A DNA stretch of 64,000 bases from Flammeovirgaceae bacterium UBA2338 (GTDB lineage Bacteria; Bacteroidota; Bacteroidia; Cytophagales; Cyclobacteriaceae), in the NCBI GenBank assembly GCA_002344795.1, contig DDUM01000061.1, positions 1-64,000 of the forward strand, given 5' to 3'. The notes beneath the pieces were generated by a model that worked only from the letters and a program-made list of their open reading frames with translations, was not told where the DNA came from and made no database searches. Shown piece by piece: positions 36,576 to 45,504 of the stretch; positions within the stretch are counted from its first letter, which is position 1; every line of letters starts with the position of its first letter. The position numbers and the translations under genes are program-made.

Positions 36576-37379
36576 ATGTTAAAAACCAGAATCATTCTAA
36601 TAGTAGTCAGTGCGGCCATCGTGTGGCTGCTGTTTTTATTGCCCAAAGTGGTAGTAGAAAACAAAGGACAAATGGAGGCAGAAGGGAATCAGGAAGTAAC
36701 CGATGACCCTCATACCACTACACCTGCTGCTTTAAGAGCATCCATTAATTCCTTGAACGCCCAATACTTAGAAGCATCAGGAAACGAAAAAAGTGCTATC
36801 TTTGCCGACTCTTTGGCGAGCATGTACTCAAAGGCTAGCCAATTTGACAGTGCTGCGTGGTTTGCTGAGAAAGCCGCATCGTTCTTTAAAAGCAAGGAAA
36901 GCCTCATAAAAGCTGGAAATAGCTATTATGATGCCTATACATTTGCACTGGATCCCAAAAAGCAAAACGAAATGGCCGAAAAGACCAGGGATTTGCTTGG
37001 GCAGGTGCTGGAGGCTGATCCAGAGAATTTAGACGTAAAGACTAAAATCGCAATGACTTACCTAAGTTCACAAAACCCTATGCAGGGAATAACGATGCTT
37101 AGAGAAGTGTTGGAAAAGGATCCAACCAACGAGCAGGCCATGTTCAATATGGGTATGCTGGCCATCCAATCAAGCCAGTATGACCGTGCTGTTGAACGGC
37201 TAACTGATTTGATCGCTGTATATCCAAATCACATCCAGGGTCAGTTGTTGTTGGGGGTAGCCTATTTAAATACCAACCAAAAGGACAAGGCAAGGGAGCA
37301 ATTTGAGCTTGTAAAAAAATTAGATAGTGATCCTGCGGTGCAAGCTGCGGCCGATTCTTATCTGAAGGATTTAAAATAA
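36576..37379 (+). CDS. TPR-repeat membrane-anchored protein
   Basis: A 267-residue protein with one N-terminal membrane helix (IILIVVSAAIVWLLFLLP) and then a periplasmic helical region of TPR repeats, clearest at LEADPENLDVKTKIAMTYLS, LEKDPTNEQAMFNMGMLAI and AVYPNHIQGQLLLGVAYLN. It lies between the HU gene and the small basic protein/rng pair in the same direction. No enzyme motif. The signal is not a lipoprotein signal, so it is probably anchored by the helix. Confidence 0.85.
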   Translation: MLKTRIILIVVSAAIVWLLFLLPKVVVENKGQMEAEGNQEVTDDPHTTTPAALRASINSLNAQYLEASGNEKSAIFADSLASMYSKASQFDSAAWFAEKAASFFKSKESLIKAGNSYYDAYTFALDPKKQNEMAEKTRDLLGQVLEADPENLDVKTKIAMTYLSSQNPMQGITMLREVLEKDPTNEQAMFNMGMLAIQSSQYDRAVERLTDLIAVYPNHIQGQLLLGVAYLNTNQKDKAREQFELVKKLDSDPAVQAAADSYLKDLK

Positions 37380-37388
37380 TGTTAAACC

Positions 37389-37406
37389 GTCCCGACTTGT
37401 CGGGAC
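37389..37406. repeat. GTCCCGAC palindrome after the TPR gene
   Basis: A perfect 8-bp inverted repeat with a 2-base centre begins 9 bases after the TPR stop codon and 15 bases before the small basic ORF. This GTCCCGAC/GTCGGGAC palindrome resembles a motif frequent in Bacteroidota intergenic DNA. It could act as a partial terminator or RNA-stabilising hairpin; no T-run follows. Confidence 0.45.
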
Positions 37407-37420
37407 TAAAAGAAATTTGT

Positions 37421-37513
37421 ATGCCAAGCGGTAAAAAAAGAAAAAAGCATAAAATGGCTACTCACAAGCGCAAGAAGCGTTTGAGAAAGAACAGACATAA
37501 AAACAAGAAGTAA
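37421..37513 (+). CDS. 30-residue highly basic protein, COX24/AURKAIP1 (mS38)-like
   Basis: The frame from ATG at 37421 encodes 30 residues, 20 of them Lys, Arg or His (starts MPSGKKRKKHKMATHKRKK). The KMATHKRKKR-type core matches, from memory, the small Bacteroidota proteins annotated with the AURKAIP1/COX24 C-terminal domain, which is the mitoribosomal small-subunit protein mS38 region. It is placed 47 bases before the rng start in the same direction. A ribosomal role near the decoding site is inferred from the mS38 link. Such a short gene is easily missed. A random basic ORF is unlikely given the motif and location. Confidence 0.72.
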   Translation: MPSGKKRKKHKMATHKRKKRLRKNRHKNKK

Positions 37514-37560
37514 ATACATCTCCTATTGATGTAATTTTTTAACACATCCAATTTATAGTT

Positions 37561-39159
37561 TTGAGTAACGAACTAATTATTAGCGCAACTCAGAACGGAT
37601 GTCGCATAGCACTTCTCAAGGATAAGAATCTTGCAGAGTTTCATCACGAAGAAGCAGGAAGCAAGTTTTTAGTTGGTGATATTTATCTGGGCACCGTAAA
37701 AAAGGTGGTCCAGGGACTTAACGCTGCATTTATTGATATTGGGTATGAAAAGGATGCATTCCTTCATTATCTGGATCTGGGTGCACAATATGGTTCTCTT
37801 CAAAAATTCACCAAACTAGTCCGGGCAAAGAAGATTACTGGAGGCCGGTTGGATAAACTCCGACTTGAAAAAGACATTGACAAGCATGGGAAAGTATCCC
37901 AGCAGCTTTCCAAAGGTCAGGTTATTCCAGTGCAGGTGGTAAAAGAACCAATTTCCACCAAAGGGCCGCGACTTTCGTGCGAGTTATCCATACCAGGCCG
38001 CTACCTGGTGCTGGTTCCTTTTAGCAACACGGTAAGTGTTTCTAAAAAGATCACCAGCAATGACGAGCGTAAGCGCCTGCTGCGACTCATCCAATCCATC
38101 AAACCAGAAAATTTTGGGGTCATCATCCGCACCGTTGCTGAAGGCAAGGAAGTGGCTGAATTGGACAAAGACCTGCGCAACCTCACCAAAACCTGGGACG
38201 AAGGCATTAAGCGTATGGTTACTGCCAACCCCCGCGATAAAATCATTGGGGAGATCAGTAAAACATCCTCAATACTCCGTGACGTACTCAATGAGTCTTT
38301 TGATAACATCCATGTCGATGACAAGAAGATTTATGAAGAGACACGGGATTACATCAGAACCATCGCTCCCGACAAAGAGAAGATTGTCAAGTTTTATAAC
38401 GGCAAGGCAAAAATATTTGAACACTACAACGTAGAGAAGCAGATTAAATCTGCTTTCGGATCAACCGTGAGCCTTAGGGGTGGCGGTTATCTGATCATAG
38501 AACACACGGAAGCACTTCATGTGGTGGATGTGAACAGCGGCAACAAATCCAATCGCGAGGAGAATCAGGAAACGACTGCCTTGTCTGTCAATCTTGAAGC
38601 CGCCAAAGAAGTAGCCCGTCAGTTGCGCTTGCGCGATATGGGTGGAATCATCGTGGTCGACTTTATTGACATGAGAAGTGCTGAAAACAAGCGCCTCATT
38701 CATAAAACCATGAAGGACGAAATGGCCAAAGCCGATCGTGCCAAGCATACGGTTCTTCCGCTCTCCAAGTTTGGATTGATGCAGATTACCCGTGAGCGCG
38801 TTCGTCCACAGATGGACATTGCCACGAAGGAGGTTTGCCCGACCTGTAATGGTACGGGAAGCATCACCGCCAGTATCCTGATCACCGACCAGATTGAGCA
38901 ACACCTGGATCATTTATTGGTAAAACAAAATGAAAATGGTATTGCACTGGCACTTCACCCATTTTTGTTCGCCTACTATACGAAAGGGATTATCTCGAAG
39001 CGTGTAAAACTATTTTTTAAATACAAAAAGTGGTTAACCCTGGTAAGGGACTCTTCCATGGCTATCACAGAATTCAAATTCCTAACCAAAGATGGAGATG
39101 AAATTGATACTGGAGTGCATGGGCAGCCAGCTACGCCAGCAGCAACGGAGGAAGCATAA
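37561..39159 (+). CDS. rng: Ribonuclease G/E family endoribonuclease
   Basis: A 532-residue RNase. An S1 domain is at about 35-125 (VGDIYLGTVKKVVQGLNAAF), then the RNase H-like and DNase I-like catalytic region with metal Asp residues in VVDVNSGNKS and VVDFIDMRSAENK, and the zinc-link CPTCNGTG near residue 423. The enzyme cuts single-stranded AU-rich RNA, including rRNA precursors. The start is TTG at 37561, giving the usual MSNELII N-terminus of Bacteroidota rng. It follows the 30-residue mS38-like gene and ends with a terminator. Confidence 0.95.
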   Translation: MSNELIISATQNGCRIALLKDKNLAEFHHEEAGSKFLVGDIYLGTVKKVVQGLNAAFIDIGYEKDAFLHYLDLGAQYGSLQKFTKLVRAKKITGGRLDKLRLEKDIDKHGKVSQQLSKGQVIPVQVVKEPISTKGPRLSCELSIPGRYLVLVPFSNTVSVSKKITSNDERKRLLRLIQSIKPENFGVIIRTVAEGKEVAELDKDLRNLTKTWDEGIKRMVTANPRDKIIGEISKTSSILRDVLNESFDNIHVDDKKIYEETRDYIRTIAPDKEKIVKFYNGKAKIFEHYNVEKQIKSAFGSTVSLRGGGYLIIEHTEALHVVDVNSGNKSNREENQETTALSVNLEAAKEVARQLRLRDMGGIIVVDFIDMRSAENKRLIHKTMKDEMAKADRAKHTVLPLSKFGLMQITRERVRPQMDIATKEVCPTCNGTGSITASILITDQIEQHLDHLLVKQNENGIALALHPFLFAYYTKGIISKRVKLFFKYKKWLTLVRDSSMAITEFKFLTKDGDEIDTGVHGQPATPAATEEA

Positions 39160-39181
39160 AAAAACTAATTAAAAAATTCAG

Positions 39182-39214
39182 AACCGCAGTATTAAAAGTA
39201 CTGCGGTTTTTTTT
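39182..39214 (+). terminator. Rho-independent terminator after rng
   Basis: A perfect 10-bp stem (39182-39191 with 39199-39208), a 7-base loop and a run of eight T. It begins 22 bases after the rng stop codon. The following 250 bases to htpG contain no gene that I can support. Confidence 0.88.
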
Positions 39215-39464
39215 GGTCAAACTTCACTGAAACGCTGAGGCACGAAGCGTCATTGTGATCAAAAAGGTAATCGTTCAGTTGAATTAAGGCCAGCCCTGGC
39301 TATGCTTACGGCCAGAGCCCTTCCATCCCTTGTTTCGTGTACTCACGTAACAGTTTATAATCAACCATGACCCCTTTCCCTGCCATCCTGTCACCTTTTG
39401 CTTGATGGAACGGCTTTTGAAAGGTTGGGTCTTGTAAAATATTAATCAAACCAAATCAACGAAT

Positions 39465-41366
39465 ATGGCAACTGTTGCTGAAAAAGGCTCTATCTCCATC
39501 CATACCGAAAACATCTTCCCCATCATCAAAAAATTTCTCTATTCCGATCATGAGATATTTCTGAGGGAACTGGTAAGCAACGCGGTGGACGCCACGCAAA
39601 AAATCAAAAAGCTGGCCGCCATGGGAGAGTTCAAAGACGAGCTTGGCGAAACACGCATTGAGGTAAGCTTCGACAAAAAGAAAAAAACCATCACAGTAAG
39701 TGACCGCGGTATTGGAATGACCGGGGAAGAAATTAAAAAATACATCAATCAAATTGCATTCTCCGGAGCCGCTGAGTTTGTAGAGAAATTCAAAGACAAG
39801 GGAGATGCTAAAGACATCATCGGAAAGTTTGGTCTTGGTTTTTACTCATCCTTTATGGTGGCCGACAATGTGGAAATCATCTCTCGTTCATATACAGTGG
39901 GTGAAGATGAGGCTGCTAAGTGGACGTGTGATGGATCAACAGAGTTTTCTCTTGAACCTGCAAAGAAAAAAGAAAGAGGAACGGACATCATTCTCCACAT
40001 CAACAAAGACTCGGAAGAATTTTTAGATGAATTCAGATTAAAAGGAATTCTTGAAAAGTACTGCAAGTTTTTACCTGTTGAAATAAAGTTCGGAACCAAA
40101 GAAGAGAGCGTTCCCGATGGAGAAGACAAAGAGGGAAAACCAAAGTACAAATCGGTAAAGGTAGATCGCATCATCAATAATCCTGAGCCACTATGGGTCA
40201 AGGCTCCCAAAGACCTAAAGGATGAGGATTACCTTAAGTTTTACAAGGAGCTTTACCCCTTTTCAGAGGATCCACTCTTCTGGATTCATTTGAATGTGGA
40301 CTATCCATTTAACCTTACCGGGGTGCTCTACTTCCCCAAGGTGAAAAATGATTTTGAACTTCAGAAAAATAAAATTCAACTCTATTCACGTCAGGTATTT
40401 ATTACTGATGAAGTGAAGGATGTTGTTCCTGATTTCCTGATGCTCCTGCACGGGGTGTTGGATTCACCCGATATTCCACTGAACGTTTCCAGAAGTTACC
40501 TGCAATCGGATTCCAGTGTTAAAAAGATCAGTCAGCACATTACCAAGAAGGTGGCTGACAAACTGAGCGATATGTTTAAGAAGGATCGCCCGGCATTTGA
40601 AAAGAAGTGGGACGACATCAACATTTTCGTAAAATACGGAATGATCAGTGATGAGAAGTTTTACGAAAAAGCGAAAGACTTTTCATTGTTGAAAAATGTG
40701 GATGGAGGCTACTTCACTTTTGACGAATACAAAGAAAAAGTAAAAACCAATCAAACGGACAAAGACAAGCAAACAGTTTACTTGTATAGCTCTGATGCGG
40801 GCAAACAAGACACCTACATTCAAATGGCAAAAGACAAGTCATATGATGTATTGCTTATGGATGGAGTATTGGACAGTCACTATATCAGCAACCTGGAGCA
40901 GAAGCTTGAAAATACGCAACTGAAAAGAGTGGACAGCGATACCATCGACAAGCTGATTGCCAAAGACGAAAAAATAGAAAGCGTTCTGAGCAAGGAAGAA
41001 GAGGAACAAATCAAGGGAATTTTTGAAAAGGCCATTAAGAATCAAAGCATGACATTGGCTGTTGAATCCATGTCACCCGCTGATCTGCCCGTAACGGTAA
41101 CCATGAGTGAGTGGATGAGGAGAATGAAAGACATGGCCAAGACAGGAGGTGGCGGAATGCCATTCATGGGTGGTATGCCCGATAGCTACAATGTAGCAAT
41201 CAATGCCAATCACAACGTGATTCAAAAAGTATTGAAGGCCGAAACGGAAGAGCAAAAAATAAAATTGGCAAAGCAAGCGTACGATCTGGCATTACTGTCG
41301 CAGAATATGTTGACCGGTGCTGATCTTACAAGTTTTATTAAGCGAAGTGTAGAGTTGGTTTCTTAA
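39465..41366 (+). CDS. htpG: Molecular chaperone HtpG (Hsp90)
   Basis: A 633-residue ATP-dependent chaperone. The N-terminal GHKL ATPase domain shows FLRELVSNAVDATQKIKKL (catalytic Glu and Mg-binding Asn), VSDRGIGMTGEEI and GKFGLGFYSSFMV. A middle domain with NLTGVLYFPKV and SRSYLQSDSSVKKI and a C-terminal dimerisation domain (AIKNQSMTLAVESMSP) follow. A Gly/Met-rich insert (GGGGMPFMGGMPD) lies in the C-terminal domain. Length fits bacterial Hsp90. No heat-shock promoter element could be assigned. Confidence 0.97.
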   Translation: MATVAEKGSISIHTENIFPIIKKFLYSDHEIFLRELVSNAVDATQKIKKLAAMGEFKDELGETRIEVSFDKKKKTITVSDRGIGMTGEEIKKYINQIAFSGAAEFVEKFKDKGDAKDIIGKFGLGFYSSFMVADNVEIISRSYTVGEDEAAKWTCDGSTEFSLEPAKKKERGTDIILHINKDSEEFLDEFRLKGILEKYCKFLPVEIKFGTKEESVPDGEDKEGKPKYKSVKVDRIINNPEPLWVKAPKDLKDEDYLKFYKELYPFSEDPLFWIHLNVDYPFNLTGVLYFPKVKNDFELQKNKIQLYSRQVFITDEVKDVVPDFLMLLHGVLDSPDIPLNVSRSYLQSDSSVKKISQHITKKVADKLSDMFKKDRPAFEKKWDDINIFVKYGMISDEKFYEKAKDFSLLKNVDGGYFTFDEYKEKVKTNQTDKDKQTVYLYSSDAGKQDTYIQMAKDKSYDVLLMDGVLDSHYISNLEQKLENTQLKRVDSDTIDKLIAKDEKIESVLSKEEEEQIKGIFEKAIKNQSMTLAVESMSPADLPVTVTMSEWMRRMKDMAKTGGGGMPFMGGMPDSYNVAINANHNVIQKVLKAETEEQKIKLAKQAYDLALLSQNMLTGADLTSFIKRSVELVS

Positions 41367-41385
41367 CAATTAAGGAACGCAAATG

Positions 41386-41415
41386 AAAGGTCTGTCAAAA
41401 CACGGCAGACCTTTT
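41386..41415 (+). terminator. Rho-independent terminator after htpG
   Basis: AAAGGTCTG (41386-41394) pairs with CAGACCTTT (41406-41414) across an 11-base loop whose edges may add two more pairs, followed by a short T-rich stretch. It lies 20 bases after the htpG stop. Confidence 0.7.
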
Positions 41416-41526
41416 CTATTATTAGATTTTAATAGCTCCTGCAAAGCAGCACTACCGGATTCCAAAACTTTAAAGAAATATTTTTTCACTAACTTCGTTA
41501 TATCATCCTAAAACCTTCGTTTCGCA

Positions 41527-42354
41527 ATGAAATCATGGCTTTTAACATTCGCGCTCTTTCTCCCGGCTCTGCTGTTCGCTCAGCCTGGTCAGGAAGCACA
41601 TATTGTTGAGGGCCAATTTACTTTCGATACCGATAAGCCCTTCAAATTGCTGGAATTGGATGAAGAGATAGATGAACCCATCGTAACCAAAAAGAAAAAG
41701 CCCAGGAAAAAGGTCTTCTACGGCATAAAAACTAAAAAGGGCTTTACACGCAAAGGGTATGGCGATAGAGTAACCATCGAGCTTTTTTACTATCTCAAAA
41801 ATCCGGATAAGCCCAATCGTTTTGTTCGTGACATTTACTGGTACGATTTTACCCGCAGAGAGATAAGAAAATCCAACAATTTTGATCCAAGCAAAGGAGT
41901 GCTTTTGCATGGCCCTTACAAAAAGATGCAAGGAGACATCTTATTAGAGGAAGGAATTTACTACAAGGGCACAAAACACGGCCGTTGGATGCAATACAAT
42001 AGAGAAAACCTATTGGTAGACAAAGAGAAGTATTACAAAGGCTGGCCTAAAGAATCGCTAATCGTTTACTATGATCCGGTAGAACGAACGAAAATAAAAG
42101 AAATTATTCCTGTGGAGTTTGGTGAAAGGGAAGGTTACTATTATCAATTTCATGAAAATGGCAACATCGCGGTATCTGGAGAATACCATTGGGACAATAA
42201 AGTGGGAGAGTGGATTGAAAATTATCCTTCCGGAAGAAGAAAAAAAATAATCATCTTCCCACAAGATCCTTTCGATCGGGAATTAACACCATTTGTTCGC
42301 AGTGAGTGGAATGACAAAGGGAAGGAAGTTTACTCCAACCGCAAGGGTCAATAA
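41527..42354 (+). CDS. Secreted MORN/YwqK-like repeat protein
   Basis: A 275-residue protein with a signal peptide ending in LLFAQ. The second half has repeated strand units of the MORN/YwqK type: GPYKKMQGDILLEEGIYYKG, HGRWMQYNRENLL, EGYYYQFHENGNIAVSGEY and KVGEWIENYPSGRRKKI. Such proteins are often annotated as toxin-antitoxin system YwqK family antitoxin, but no partner toxin is present and the signal peptide argues against that role. The stop overlaps the convergent yraN gene by 7 bases. Confidence 0.8.
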   Translation: MKSWLLTFALFLPALLFAQPGQEAHIVEGQFTFDTDKPFKLLELDEEIDEPIVTKKKKPRKKVFYGIKTKKGFTRKGYGDRVTIELFYYLKNPDKPNRFVRDIYWYDFTRREIRKSNNFDPSKGVLLHGPYKKMQGDILLEEGIYYKGTKHGRWMQYNRENLLVDKEKYYKGWPKESLIVYYDPVERTKIKEIIPVEFGEREGYYYQFHENGNIAVSGEYHWDNKVGEWIENYPSGRRKKIIIFPQDPFDRELTPFVRSEWNDKGKEVYSNRKGQ

Positions 42355-42701
42355 AAGGCATCTTCAAAATGAACGATTTCTGGTTCTCCTTTTCCTAATA
42401 CGATGGAAATAATATCATAACGTACGTTGTCATGCCAATTGTTCTCGTGAATGTATTGGTCAGCACCCTCTATAATTTTTTCTACCTTTCTTTCATCTAC
42501 AAATTCTTCCGGATAACCAAATGAGGTGGAGCTCCTTGTTTTCACCTCAACAAAAACAAGCCAGTTATTCTTTTCCACAATCAGATCAATTTCGGAACGT
42601 TTGTACCTGTAGTTTTTTTCAAGGATGGTATACCCTTTATTTTTCAAAAAGGTCATGGCGAGTTCTTCACCGTCAAATCCTCTTTTGATTTTATCCGTCA
42701 T
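42348..42701 (-). CDS. YraN family (UPF0102) putative endonuclease
   Basis: A 117-residue protein of the restriction-endonuclease-like fold. Motifs: GFDGEELAMTFLKNKGYTIL (N-terminal Glu), RSEIDLIV (Asp) and LVFVEVKTRSS (E-x-K), which give a PD-(D/E)XK-type active site. Cellular role unknown; family members are sometimes linked with Holliday-junction nucleases. It is divergent from the isomerase gene (34-base gap) and overlaps the convergent MORN-like gene at its end. Confidence 0.92.
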   Translation of the reverse strand: MTDKIKRGFDGEELAMTFLKNKGYTILEKNYRYKRSEIDLIVEKNNWLVFVEVKTRSSTSFGYPEEFVDERKVEKIIEGADQYIHENNWHDNVRYDIISIVLGKGEPEIVHFEDAFY

Positions 42702-42735
42702 GCGGCTACATTTACACCCTAAGTTAGAAAGAGAA

Positions 42736-43734
42736 ATGAAAAAATTAATTGAAGGTTTTACGCGTCAGCTTACCGATGCCCTTCGCATTGGTGAGGCGGT
42801 AGACCTGGTAAGGCCCGGAAGTGACATTCGCAATATTCTTATTGCGGGCATGGGGGGATCGGGCATTGGGGCAAACCTGATAGAATCACTGACTTTTGGC
42901 CGAATTCCTATTCCAATCTCTGTAAACAAGGGGTATAATATTCCTCAATATGTTGGCCCTCACACACTCTTCATTGCTTGTTCCTACAGTGGAAACACAG
43001 AGGAAACACTTTCTGCCATTGAAAAAGCGCTCCTGAAAAGAGCCCACATCATATGCATCACCTCCGGTGGCAAAATGCTGGAGATCGCCAAAGAGTATAA
43101 CCTGCACTATATTCAAATGCCTGCTGGCTCCAGCAGCCCACGTGCCATGCTGGGCAATTTAATGGTATCACTGCTCTTTGTGCTTTACCATACCAATTTA
43201 ATTGGTGGTGCTTTTATTAAAGAAACTCAAAATGCGGTTGAGTATCTCGATCGTGGAGAAAAAGCAATTCAGGCGCAAGCCGAACTGATCGCTAAAAAAA
43301 TTAAGGGCAAACTACCCATCATCTATTGCGATGGAAGGCTGGAAGCGATGGCGGTGAGATTTCAAAACCAATTGAATGAAAACTCAAAGCACATGGCGCA
43401 TGTCAATACCTTCCCTGAAATGAACCACAATGAAATTGTAGGTTGGGAGCACCCTGCCAATGTGTTGGCACAAAGCCAGGTGATCTACCTTTATACTGAT
43501 CATGACCATGTAAGAGTGGAAAAGAGAATGGAGCTTTGCCGGGATATTTTCGAAAAAAAATCGAACCCAATAATTGATATCGTAGCAGAAGGCGCATCGT
43601 TACTAGAACAATACTATCACCTCATCCACCTTACCGATTGGGTATCCTATTACCTGGCCATTGAGAACAAGGTGGATCCAAATCCGGTTGAAGTAATCAC
43701 GTTCCTGAAAGGTGAGTTAGAAAAAATAAAGTGA
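42736..43734 (+). CDS. Bifunctional phosphoglucose/phosphomannose isomerase-like SIS protein
   Basis: About 332 residues with two SIS domains. The first has AGMGGSGIGANLIESL and ACSYSGNTEETLSAIEKAL near residues 37-100, the sugar-phosphate binding turns of the PGI/PMI group known from archaea and Bacteroidota. C-terminal EMNHNEIVGWEHP (catalytic His/Glu) and HLTDWVSYYLAIENKVDPNPV are typical. It should interconvert fructose-6-P with glucose-6-P or mannose-6-P. I use the ATG at 42736 because the family begins near MKKLIEGF; the frame is open back to 42625, which would overlap yraN. Its stop overlaps the lipB start by 4 bases. Confidence 0.88.
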   Translation: MKKLIEGFTRQLTDALRIGEAVDLVRPGSDIRNILIAGMGGSGIGANLIESLTFGRIPIPISVNKGYNIPQYVGPHTLFIACSYSGNTEETLSAIEKALLKRAHIICITSGGKMLEIAKEYNLHYIQMPAGSSSPRAMLGNLMVSLLFVLYHTNLIGGAFIKETQNAVEYLDRGEKAIQAQAELIAKKIKGKLPIIYCDGRLEAMAVRFQNQLNENSKHMAHVNTFPEMNHNEIVGWEHPANVLAQSQVIYLYTDHDHVRVEKRMELCRDIFEKKSNPIIDIVAEGASLLEQYYHLIHLTDWVSYYLAIENKVDPNPVEVITFLKGELEKIK

Positions 43735-44450
43735 ATTCCAACATCAATCGAAAGACCCAATTCATTGATTTAGGCTTAAAGGAATATGCTGAAGCCTGGG
43801 ATTATCAAACAAAACTCTTTGAGCAAATTCTGGAAATTAAAAAGAAAAACAGAGACCTTCCAGAATCCGAACAGGCACCCACTTCTAATTTCTTAATCTT
43901 TTGCGAACATCCGCATGTGTACACATTGGGCAAAAGTGGTGACGAAAAAAATCTTTTAATCCCCAAAGAAAAACTGAATACCATTAATGCCACTTACTTC
44001 CACATCAACCGTGGAGGTGATATTACGTACCACGGACCTGGCCAAATTGTAGTATATCCGGTTATCGATATGGAAAATTTCTTTACCGACATTCACAAAT
44101 ACATGCGACTGTTGGAAGAAGCCGTTATCCTAACACTAAAAGAATTTGGAATAGCTGCAGGAAGAATCAAAGGGCTTACTGGCGCATGGCTCGACCCAGA
44201 TGATACTGAAAAAAACAGAAAAATATGCGCCCTGGGGGTGAAAACAAGTCGTTGGGTGACTTTACATGGCCTGGCTATTAATGTAAATACCAATTTAGAT
44301 TACTTCAAACATATCATCCCCTGCGGAATTGAGGATAAAGAAGTTACTTCTATTGCTACAGAATTGGGTGTGACCCAGGATCTAAATCGGGTAAAAAAAT
44401 CTCTTCTCAATAATATTGTGTCTCTTTTTGAAATGGAGATTGTAAATTGA
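43731..44450 (+). CDS. lipB: Octanoyltransferase LipB
   Basis: A 239-residue enzyme that moves octanoyl groups from acyl carrier protein to lipoyl domains, the first step of lipoic acid synthesis. Motifs: RGGDITYHGPGQIVVYPVID, the catalytic Lys in CALGVKTSRWVTLHGLAIN, and the catalytic Cys in IIPCGIEDKEVTS. The start is GTG at 43731 within a GTGA overlap of the isomerase stop, so translation is probably coupled. Length fits the family. lipA is not in this window. Confidence 0.95.
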   Translation: MNSNINRKTQFIDLGLKEYAEAWDYQTKLFEQILEIKKKNRDLPESEQAPTSNFLIFCEHPHVYTLGKSGDEKNLLIPKEKLNTINATYFHINRGGDITYHGPGQIVVYPVIDMENFFTDIHKYMRLLEEAVILTLKEFGIAAGRIKGLTGAWLDPDDTEKNRKICALGVKTSRWVTLHGLAINVNTNLDYFKHIIPCGIEDKEVTSIATELGVTQDLNRVKKSLLNNIVSLFEMEIVN

Positions 44451-44454
44451 ATCG

Positions 44455-45504
44455 GTGAAAATTAAATTGGTTCTAACCATTTGTTCCATCCTGATCTTTG
44501 GCCTACTCGCCAGATTCGTAATTCCATTCACAAACGGAGAGGGGCACTCCAACATTCAGAAACAACGGGGTGTCTGCTGGGTAGGTGGACGACAAATTGT
44601 CACCGAGAAAGAATTTGAATCATTGGTTAGAAACAACATCGATTGGATATCTCAGACCCCTTTTGCATGGCAAAGCAGCGCAGATGATCCAAACATCAGG
44701 ATGAATACGAACAATGATCGATCGTGGTGGGGAGAATCTGATGATGGAATCGCAGAAACAACACAGCTGGCCAGAAAATCAAATATTAAAACATTACTTA
44801 AGCCACATCTTTGGGTAAGGAATAGCTGGCCAGGAGAAATAAAAATGGACGATGCAGAAAATTGGGAAGCGTGGTTTTCCAATTATCAAAAATTCATTCT
44901 TCATTACGCACAGCTTGCAGAAAAAAATAAAATCGAAATACTCTGCATTGGTACAGAATTGACCATCGCCTCAGCCCATGAAGAGAGGTGGCGAAAACTA
45001 ATACAAGAAATTCGCAAAGTATATTCAGGTAAGCTCACCTATGCTGCCAATTTTAATGAAGAATACCAACAAGTAAAGTTTTGGGATGTGCTCGATTTCA
45101 TAGGCATACAAGCTTACTTTCCTTTGTCCCAAACAAACAATCCCACCACGCAAGAGATGGCCAATAATTGGTCAATGCATTTGCAATCGGTGGAAAGAGT
45201 TTATAAAGAATATAAAAAACCAGTGATCTTTACTGAGATAGGATATAAAAGTACTGTGGATGCGGCCATTGAACCCTGGAAATGGCCTCAAGAAAATAAG
45301 GAAGCAATACCTTCCGATGAAACACAAGCCAAATGTTACGAAGCCTTCTTCCAAACTGCATGGAAGAAAGAGTGGCTTGCGGGGGCATACTTTTGGAAAT
45401 GGTATCCGCATGGAGCCCACCATCTTCATGAAATAGATTTTACACCGCAAGGAAAATTGGCAGAAGAGATAATTTTAAAGAATTTTAGCAATAATTATGA
45501 TTAA
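44455..45504 (+). CDS. GH113-like TIM-barrel glycoside hydrolase with N-terminal membrane anchor
   Basis: A 349-residue protein beginning with a hydrophobic segment (LVLTICSILIFGLLARFVI) and then a TIM-barrel domain. The likely catalytic residues are Glu in LCIGTEL (acid/base) and Glu in VIFTEIGYKS (nucleophile), arranged as in GH113 beta-mannanases and related clan GH-A enzymes. PHLWVRNSWPGE and LDFIGIQAYFPL are further family signs. The start is GTG at 44455, four bases after lipB; the stop region overlaps the next gene by 8 bases. The substrate (mannan or another hexosan) is an inference from the family. Confidence 0.8.
   Translation: MKIKLVLTICSILIFGLLARFVIPFTNGEGHSNIQKQRGVCWVGGRQIVTEKEFESLVRNNIDWISQTPFAWQSSADDPNIRMNTNNDRSWWGESDDGIAETTQLARKSNIKTLLKPHLWVRNSWPGEIKMDDAENWEAWFSNYQKFILHYAQLAEKNKIEILCIGTELTIASAHEERWRKLIQEIRKVYSGKLTYAANFNEEYQQVKFWDVLDFIGIQAYFPLSQTNNPTTQEMANNWSMHLQSVERVYKEYKKPVIFTEIGYKSTVDAAIEPWKWPQENKEAIPSDETQAKCYEAFFQTAWKKEWLAGAYFWKWYPHGAHHLHEIDFTPQGKLAEEIILKNFSNNYD

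Noticed and set aside
38461..38913. 150-residue minus-strand frame inside rng
   Set aside because: It lies opposite the catalytic region of rng and has no recognised motif.
41527..42354. YwqK-type protein as an antitoxin
   Set aside because: It has a signal peptide and no toxin gene beside it; the repeat similarity alone does not support a toxin-antitoxin system.
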